Shown here piece by piece: positions 48,401 through 58,020 of a stretch of 64,000 bases of DNA. How positions within the stretch are numbered: position 1 is the stretch's first letter; each line of letters begins with the position of its first letter. The DNA is from Leptodactylus fallax. Taxonomy: Eukaryota; Chordata; Amphibia; Anura; Leptodactylidae. The stretch is taken from NCBI GenBank assembly GCA_947044405.1, contig CAMRHE010000055.1, positions 428,501 through 492,500 on the forward strand. The letters are read 5' to 3'. Both the position numbers and the translations under genes were made by a program. The notes beneath the pieces are model-generated. The model worked only from the letters and a program-made list of their open reading frames with translations. It had not been told where the DNA came from and searched no databases.

Positions 48401-51400
48401 ATTTTTTTTTTTAATGGTGATGCATTCCCTTTACTGAGATTTCAGATAATTCTGGAGCATATTCCAATACAATACAATCACTTTAAAGGGGTTGTGCAGG
48501 ACTTCGTGAACATGGCTGCTTTCTTCTTGTTTTCAGTAAGTGACATCACGTACATTGGTCACATGGCCATGCAGCAGCTCAGTCCCATTCATTTTAATGG
48601 GATGGAGCTGTGCCATTGCTGTGTCACCAATGTACGTGATGTCACTTTCTGAGAAGAAGAAAGCAGCCATATTTTTGAAGTCCTTCACAACCCCTTTAAT
48701 CTGGAGTCAGTGAGACCTGATATAATGGATTATTGGATGGTAATCTAGTTGTAAATAGACTCATAAGAGCAGAGAACATTTGGGATTATTTGCGCCACCT
48801 TGGGGACCACCATGTATTGGGACAATAGCAGCAGCCAAATCCAGAGAATGCCATGTGCCATGACTGTCTCCCTTGAAGTCAATGGACGTTACAGGTTGCA
48901 AACTTGCTTGGCAATTTCTGTAACTCCCATAGTCTTCAATGGAGATCCTGTGTCATCCTGAATGTAGGCTCGGCTGACCATCCTGCTATCCCATATCTCA
49001 TCTTGCGGATATTCCATCTATGATGGAAAAACTCTGGAAATTGCACTTATTCTATGAATGATGGGAGTTGTAAACCATCCAATACTAGGTCAGGTATAGG
49101 TCTAATATTCAGTTTCCCATATCTGGCCCCAAAACTTACCCTTGTCCTTCACTAGCGCCTCCATCTCTTCCTTTAGACTCTCATGCCAGTGCGTGATGTC
49201 CACATGTAGTGAGTAGTCACAGCAGACTTTCCCATCGGTCCATTCTCTCCATTGGTCATAAGCAGAAACTAAGCTCATTCCAATGTCAGGAAAAACATGG
49301 TCAACTAGAATAATATGTAGAGACATCTTAGTTATGTTATTGCTGTATTTTTACCATTTTTACGTTATTATTTCACATAAATGCATTATTTATAGGGGAG
49401 ACTATGGTGCCCCATTGTTATAGTGGCTTATAGTACAGATCCATTCATTGGCCATACAGGGTCTGTGCAAAACACAAAGCACATGAGCAGTCAGAAATTG
49501 TGTGGAGACCCATGGGGGTGGGTTACACAGGAAGAACCCAAGTGTACTGGGTGCAAGGTGGAGTACCGGGCAGCCAATCCACACAGTGTGTAGGTATATT
49601 GGGAAGGATAGAATTAAAGGGATTGTCCCCCAGTGATCAGAAGGATGAAACGTCACCCTAAAGCCTCCTTGTGAATGGAGCACCAGCGCGCTTGCATGAC
49701 TGGACTCCATTCACTCCTATGGGATTGCGGGTGCATTACAATGCCGGCAGCCCCATAGAAGTGAATGGAGCATGTGCAAAGGTATAAGGGATATGTAGTA
49801 CAGAGCTGAATTCATGACGTTATCTAGGAAAACGTACTGTAACACATAAATGTCAGCGCATGCAGAACATGGAGCGGGACTAGTTATGGTAGGCGACTAC
49901 CATGGTAACACCAGTCCTGCATCCGGGCCTTTTAGCAGCCACAGCAGTTGCTATGGCGACCACAGACTGAGTGGGCCGCTATGTATAGACATAGGGGGGA
50001 ACATTTATCATGCATTGTATGCCAGTTTTCTGGTGAACAAGGCATGATAAAAGTTGCAATTTTTGGGGCAAGTCTGGTTTTTGCTCAAAAATTTGCTACT
50101 TTTTTCTCTTTTATGCCACCTTCAATACTTGCCTGAAATTTTTGCCAGCTATGAGCTAGTGTAGATTTCAGTGCAGGCAGGCGGCCCCATCTGGAGGATG
50201 TGCCTGATTTATGAGGAGGCGTGCGCAGGATATTATGAAGACTTGCACTGTATACGCCAGTCTTCAGAAATCTCCCCCTTTGTTCCTTTTTGGGGGACTG
50301 TCTCTACAATGTGTCTTCTCCTTTATGAAGACAATCTGATATACAGTATGATACTTATTGATGCTCACGTATGAGTAGTTTTTTAAGTGGGGCCTTATTA
50401 CTGACTTTACCATGTGGCCCTATGACTTCTATGTAAAGGTATATTCCTATATGGATATTTATGGTTATATCCATAGGATATCCCATATATGATTGATAGC
50501 TGCAGGTCACACCTCTGTCCTGATCATCCCCTGTAAAGGGAGGGAGGCTACAGAGGCATGGGTCTCTCCATTCACTAGTATGAGAGGTCTGAAAATAGCC
50601 GAGCAGGCAACAGCTTAAAGGGGATGTTCCATGAAGCAAACTCAGAAGGCCCTTTGTCCCGTTCAATAAAAAAGTCAGCCTCACTGTGGGTGGGACTGGT
50701 GGAGTTTGGCGTTCCCATTCATTTCAGTTGGAGCACTAGAGATAGCTTATCTCCACCACTGGTCCTGCCCACATGCAGCTTGACTGCGGTCAGGTTGAAC
50801 GTGAAGTGGGACAAAGTCCTGCTGAGTTTACTTTCTGTGAACAAAAGGATGGGACGTAAAAATTTTTTACATGCCTGAGCAGACCCCAGCAAAAAAAACA
50901 GGTTAGTCTGACATAGCTCCAGTGTGTATGAGGACCTTTTGATCCTAATTTATTTTAATGAAATCTTCATAACCAGAGTAGTATTAAGATTCGGAGCCAG
51001 CACCAGGTACATCTAGGCCCTTGGAAGACAAGCGTAGAGCCCCTGCCTAGATCACCATGAATATTTGGCTAGTCACACAAGTTTCTGCCATGTACTCACT
51101 TATCATTGTAGTGCCTCCTGACAGCGCAGCTTTAGTTCCTTGGAAGAAGTCGTCAGCACTTGTCATTCCCATGATGGGCATCTGTAGCCTAGTGTGGACA
51201 TCTATTCCTCCTGGTATAACCAGCAATCCATGAGCATCAATGGTCTTCACTCCACCAGGGACAATTAAATTTTCTCCGATTTGTCTATGAAAAACAAATA
51301 ACAACTAAATAAAAATCTAAAAGTTGCATTAAAGCAAACCAAAAAGATCATCCATCAATGAACACGATTTAGGATGAAGTTGGTTGAGTGTATAAAACTT

Positions 51401-54400
51401 TCTTCTACCTCCAGTCCTCCATAAAACATGACCAGGACAATCAAGCTAAAATCAGAATGACCATGTATGACACAATATATCTACAATTCTGCTGTCTCAA
51501 GTAAAAATAAATAATAATTTTTTTAAATATCTGAAATGGCGATTCAGATTAATAACGTTTATGGTTTTGGTCTTCAAGAACTTCAGACAATCCAGCATGA
51601 AGTATGGGCCGAGAATATGCTCCTTGCACTTCGACTAAGACAACTTTTGAGAGGTCTCCATAACATTACATCATCAGAAGATCTTGACGGTATCGGTTCT
51701 TGTTTGGTCCTATGTATGCACAAGTTTTACTTAAAGGGGTACTTCATCTAGAAGCATTCAATGCCTACTCACTGAATAGGTGATAAATTGATAAATGCTA
51801 GATCAATGAGGGTTCAATTTCTGGGATTCATACCAACTGCTAAACTGGGGAACCCCAACCTCTGCTTGCTCCATCTGCATGACTTTGGGGACAGAGTTAA
51901 AATAGAGCAGTGGTCATGCATACACCATGTGTCTGGAGTGATAGTCACTGACGGAAATGCCAAGCATCACCTCTTAAGGTAGTTGTTCCAAGAGGGTGGA
52001 CATTCACCGATCTATCATTTATCCAGTGGAGAGGCAATAAATGCTTGTGGATAACATACCCCTTTAAATAGTGCCCACTAGTGTTATTATATTTTACTTA
52101 AAGAAAATCTTTCACCACCTCGGGAATCTGTACATCCTTTAGTAGGTGCCACGCCACTGATTCCTGCACAGCTTAAATTTTTTTCTCTAGCCCCCACCAT
52201 TCCTGAGAAATGGTTTTGTTTCAATGCCCAGTATGCTAATTAGGTTATGTATTGTCAGGTGGGCGGTCCTAGACTATCTGCTGCAGCCGAGGACCGCCTA
52301 CCTGAAAAAAGAGAACCTAGTTAGTATATTGGATGTGGAAAGTAACAACACCGATTGCATGGAAATGGTTGGGGCTAGAGAAAAAATTCCAACTGGAATC
52401 GGCACTGACTGAAGGATGCAAAGTAATTGAGTTGGTGGAAATGGCGAAAGATCCTCTGTAAAGTGCATATGTTATGGGCAAGCACTACACTTTTTCACAT
52501 AATGATGAGCCTTATCTTACTTTATTAAGCCATCTTCGATGTATATGTCTGCACAGAACGACTGGTCGTCATTTACTATCTTCCCTCCTTTGATGAGAAG
52601 TCGGTCACTCTGCAGAAGAGAAGAGATATATTATATGTGAGGTTTTCATATCCATCATTTATACATGAGTGGAACACAAACACGATATCTGGATTGCAGT
52701 TCAGTAGGGTAAATTCATAGGACTGTAAAAACCCCGTCCAGGTTATATTGAGTATCACATATCAGAATGTTATAGACAATCATCAGGGCAGGAGAAGGGG
52801 AGCGATACTTCACTGAGGAACATCATGTATAGAAGAGGGGGCTTTATTCTATTTATCCAAAGTACAGAGTATAGATTTTCCTGCATATCTTCATAAGTGA
52901 TATATTACTAAACTGCTGATAAATATATGGAAAAACACAGGTAGGATAAATTTCTAGGGTCACCAAGTTGTTTCCTTCAGACTACACAAGTGGACAAAAG
53001 TAAATATCCCTAGGATGAGCCTGCTTGACCACCACCAAGATTGCTTCTTAAAGGGGTTGTCCAGGATAACCCTTTTTGGTAAGGAGGCGGGAAAGGTAAA
53101 AGAAAAATATACATACCCACCTGTTCCTGGTCCACCAACAGCAAAGCATCCGGGATGTCATACAAATACGTCACCTCTGACGTACCGTGTCCTTTCCTTA
53201 GATCACTGATTGGCCTCGTCATGTGTTGCAGAGACCCAAAACAAGACCCCAAAAGAGAAGAACTGGACCGTGGTGGGAGACACCAGATCACCAGGGACAG
53301 GTGAGTATGGGTTTTTTTTTTCACCTTCCCCAGCCTTCTTACCAAAAATGGATTATCATGGACAACCCCTATAACCCCTTATAATCAGCTAATCAAAGGG
53401 TTAGTGACATAGTGAACAAATCTTTCCTGTATGTAAGTGCAATTTTGCTGCTAAGAAAAACAACTTATCCATATAAACAGGGGCTTAGTCACGTCTACCG
53501 GACCACCTACTTTTACCTGTGGTCATTGCATATCAGTCACCACCAGTATGTATATTAAGTAGGTAAAATGAGGCCATTGCCCAGGTGCACTGAACTGCTA
53601 ATTTGCATATTGATTTAAAGTTGATTTTCTCAACAAAAGATTACACTTTGATAATAAAATAAACTAATATTTTATTAATTTATTAATTCCTGCTCACTTA
53701 GGTTTAGGAGTCCAGTGGGCGGTCTTATCAGTAATTGACATACGTGTCCATATCACTGTGCATACATAAATAGAATCGCCCACTGAATTTCTAACATCAG
53801 AATGAGCAGAAATTAACATGGAAATAATACATTTTATACTGAATCTGCTCCTCCTGCTCTATACCATGCTGCTAGATCGGACCCCACGTTCAGTATGTCA
53901 GGTTTCCATTACAGCGGTTTGTCCACAAAATCAACATGCATAGAGGATAAGTTGTAGATCAGCATGGATGTGACTGCTGGGACCCCCAATGATCACAAGA
54001 ACTAGAGTTCTAAGCACGTCAATTTACATGGAGTGATGGTCGACAGCCGCTACTCCATTCATTTCAATGGATCTTCCATAGAACAGTTCTCAGCTAGGCG
54101 GTCCTATTGAAATAAGGAGGAGACACACAGTGCCCGATCACCCCTCCATGCACACTAGGGTGTAAAGCAGTGGGGTGACAACAATCAGATCCCCAACATT
54201 CTCATGAACAGTGGGCTGGACCCTCGCCAATCTGTAACCTATTCCCAATCCTATGGACAATGAAGAGGTTAATTTTGTGGGTAAACCCATTTAATGTATT
54301 ACTAAACTGTGTTGTATAGATCCATAATATGGCATCTATACGGTGTACAGAGTGTCTATGGGTCCGTGTCAAGGAACCTTAAGCTTCATGCACATCATTT

Positions 54401-55084
54401 TGTCATATTATGAGGTCCAACAATTTAGGCTGCCTTAGGCATTATGTGGATTTGAAAGAAATGATAAAATCTGTGCCTCTTTGCTGTGAATTTTTCACAA
54501 TATACTATATAAACAGTAAAAATGTACATTAAATAGAAAAAAATAATAAACTTCTGCTTCTTCAGTAGTAGTTCTACAGCTTGATTTGGTCTATGGTCAC
54601 TATTGGATACACCAGTCACAATGTTACTATGTTGCATCCCTCTATCTTATAACCCACAGTATATTAAATATTGTAACCAGAAGATTTTCTTGGGTTAAAT
54701 AATATTTATCTATATCTGCTTCTTACTTATGTTATTTGCACCATAAGATCATGGAATTTTTACTAAATCCATTTAGACAAATAAAAAAAATTGCAGTGAT
54801 AATAGCAGGAAGTGTAATACTGTGTATTACAGAAGGGTCTCGAGGGGGCTCCATACCCACAATTCCCTGAGGTGGAGTGAAATGCACATTTGCAGAGAGT
54901 GTCATCTAATACATCTTTGTATCTGGCAAAGCTATGACATCATGATGACTAATTCAGTACTGATACAGGTCACTCTGGATAAGAGCTGTCTGTATGGTGA
55001 TGTGTGCTGGGAGCTAAATACGCCTTTAATATGTGTTAAAATTGTAAATTAGATTGAATGCATATTAAGGATGTAGACCAAGGC

Positions 55085-55167
<83 letters not shown>

Positions 55168-55365
55168 TTGTCACATATCTATGTAATCTGTCATATTTAT
55201 ATTTTTATCAGATATTTATTACATATCTATTTATCTTTCTGTCTGTCTTGCTATAGATAGAAATATAGATAGATATTTTATAAATATCTGATAAAATATA
55301 AATATGACAGATTACATAGATATGTGACAAAACTATATATATGATAGATAATATAATGTGATAGC

Positions 55366-55398
<33 letters not shown>

Positions 55399-55784
55399 GA
55401 TACACAATACAGATATGTGATAGAAATTCTTCATCTGTTTAATCTATCACATCTGTCTTTCTACATATCTAGCTGTTAATATTTCTATATTTACTGTAGA
55501 TAGATATGTGATAGAAAGATATGTGAAAGTAATAGAAATTATTTATATCTATCTTTCTGTAGATAGATATGTGATAAATATCTGATAGAAACGTCAATAT
55601 GATAGATTAAATAGATATGGACATAAAGATAGATATGATAGATAATAGATAAGTGATAGAAAGGCAGATAGATAAATAGATAAATAGTCAGACATGTGAT
55701 AAATATACAATAGAAATAGAAATATTATAGATTAGATAGATATGTAGCAAAGAGATAGAAATGATATATAATAGATATGTGATT

Positions 55785-55822
<38 letters not shown>

Positions 55823-55905
55823 AAAAGAAATAGGTAAAAGATAGATACTAGACATAAGACAGAATTTTTTTTTATGTTTAATCCATCATATCTATCTTTC
55901 TTTCA

Positions 55906-55948
<43 letters not shown>

Positions 55949-57556
55949 CATCTATCTCTCTCTCTCTATCACATATCTAGCTATTTATCTTTCTATATTT
56001 AGATAAGTGATAGAAATAAAGATATGTGATGGAACTTATGTATCTCTTCATATAAACATACCGTCTCTCTCTAATAGATAGATAGATACATAGAGATATA
56101 CTGTACACACACCCACATCATTACATCTTTACCGTGACTTAAAGCAATGAAATGTAAAGACCATCAAAGGAGAAATCTGACCTAAGACTAAAGCCACCCC
56201 AGCCCATAACACACTCAGAAAACACTGATGTGAGGTTATTATATACAGTATAGTATACATCAATACTGCTACCAGAAATATACAAGCCCGGTCACTATGC
56301 TAGAAATGGGGCAAAACAACCATCCCCTGCCCTGGTAATGGAGACTGGTTCCTCATCCTCCCTGTATCATCTACACTAGGGTCCATGGCTTCCTAACACT
56401 TCCCTAGCCCTGTGCTATCAGGCTGGAGTCCTCCCATGTTGTCTGCACATTATTTAGTTACATCATTGCCAAATATTCAGATAATAAAGCTGAGACTGAA
56501 GATAATTGACCCAGATTCAATACTTCCTCATTAGTGATGGTAATGAGCGATCAATGGGGAGGGGATGTGTGGTCAGCTATAGAGGAGTCTGTACTATGGA
56601 CCATAGGATATCCCGCAACCAGTGACCACAACAACAGTCAGCAAGAGGACAACAAGAGCTATGACCTATATACTCAGCATTACTATACATGCAGCTATGT
56701 GTATGCAGAGATGATTGTGTGCCCCCCTCCCCCTACATATAGCATGCACACCCCTGCCGCTGACCCCACACTAATGTTGGGGGTCACTGTGAGTGTTGCT
56801 CTTCTTAAAGGGCCTAATACCACCGAGTCTCCTGATATCATGGCTGTCTTATCTGAGCTCTGCAATGGATCATTACACCTGCCCCCTCCTCCCATCTTAC
56901 AGTAATCCTAGGGATGTTCTTCTTTCCTTGGTAAGACATCCTGGCTGCTTGAGAGCCCCAACTTCCCAGCAGATGAGGGGTCCCCGGTGCAAGGCTGTGC
57001 TCCTGTGTATTGTGCTGCTTGGCTTGCAGTCAGATGGGGTGGGGGATGTGTCCTTGCGCTTTTTGTTGTGCTGGGCTCTGTGGCTCCCCCTGCACTGCAA
57101 GCAGCGAATCCTTGACTACAATGCCAGCCTCATCCTGCAAGCTCCAGCCAGGGGCCTCTCCTAGGGCCTGAAGCCAGCCCACCTCCCCCACCAGAGGGCA
57201 AACAAAAGACAAGTCTCTGCTGGATGAGGATGATGAGGATGGTGATGAGGATGAACCTGCGCCCTCTCCTGGAACCACAGCGCCCCTGAGCGCCCAGAGC
57301 ACACACACAGCAAGTGCACAGCCAGATGAGATACTGCTTTAACTAGCTCACTGCCGTATGCAATGCTTCAACCTGGCAGTGAATGGGGTTAATCTGTTAG
57401 TCATGGCTATCCTCAGTGCTGTAGGGGATTCTGAGCACAAAGGCTACAAAACACTCAACATTCATTCACTGGTGTCAGTGTGACTTTCCTAAACTTATAG
57501 AGTTATACACGGAAACATCTAACTATCATATATATATAATATATATCATACATATA

Positions 57557-57639
<83 letters not shown>

Positions 57640-57769
57640 AGTAGTAGTATATTAAGCAGATAGGTAGATAAATATATAGCTAGATACATGGATAGTTGTA
57701 CATATGAACAGAAAACCATTTGATAATAGAAAATAAGATATAGATAATGATATAGCTAAGATATGGAAG

Positions 57770-57810
<41 letters not shown>

Positions 57811-57982
57811 GATAAAGAGAAATGTAAAGAATAGATAGGTATGTAGATAGATTTATAGATAGGTTATAAATAGGTGCTAGATATGAGGGATGATAAACGG
57901 AAGGAAGAGATAGATATGAGGGATAGATAGATAGATAGATAGATATATAGATAGATAGATAGAATGGAGAGATAGATAGATG

Positions 57983-58020
<38 letters not shown>

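Noticed and set aside
57030..57308. 92-codon - strand frame upstream of the B-type exon as a gene
   Set aside because: It has a Ser-rich segment from a GATGAG run and no recognisable domain. It overlaps the probable 5' UTR of DPYSL4.
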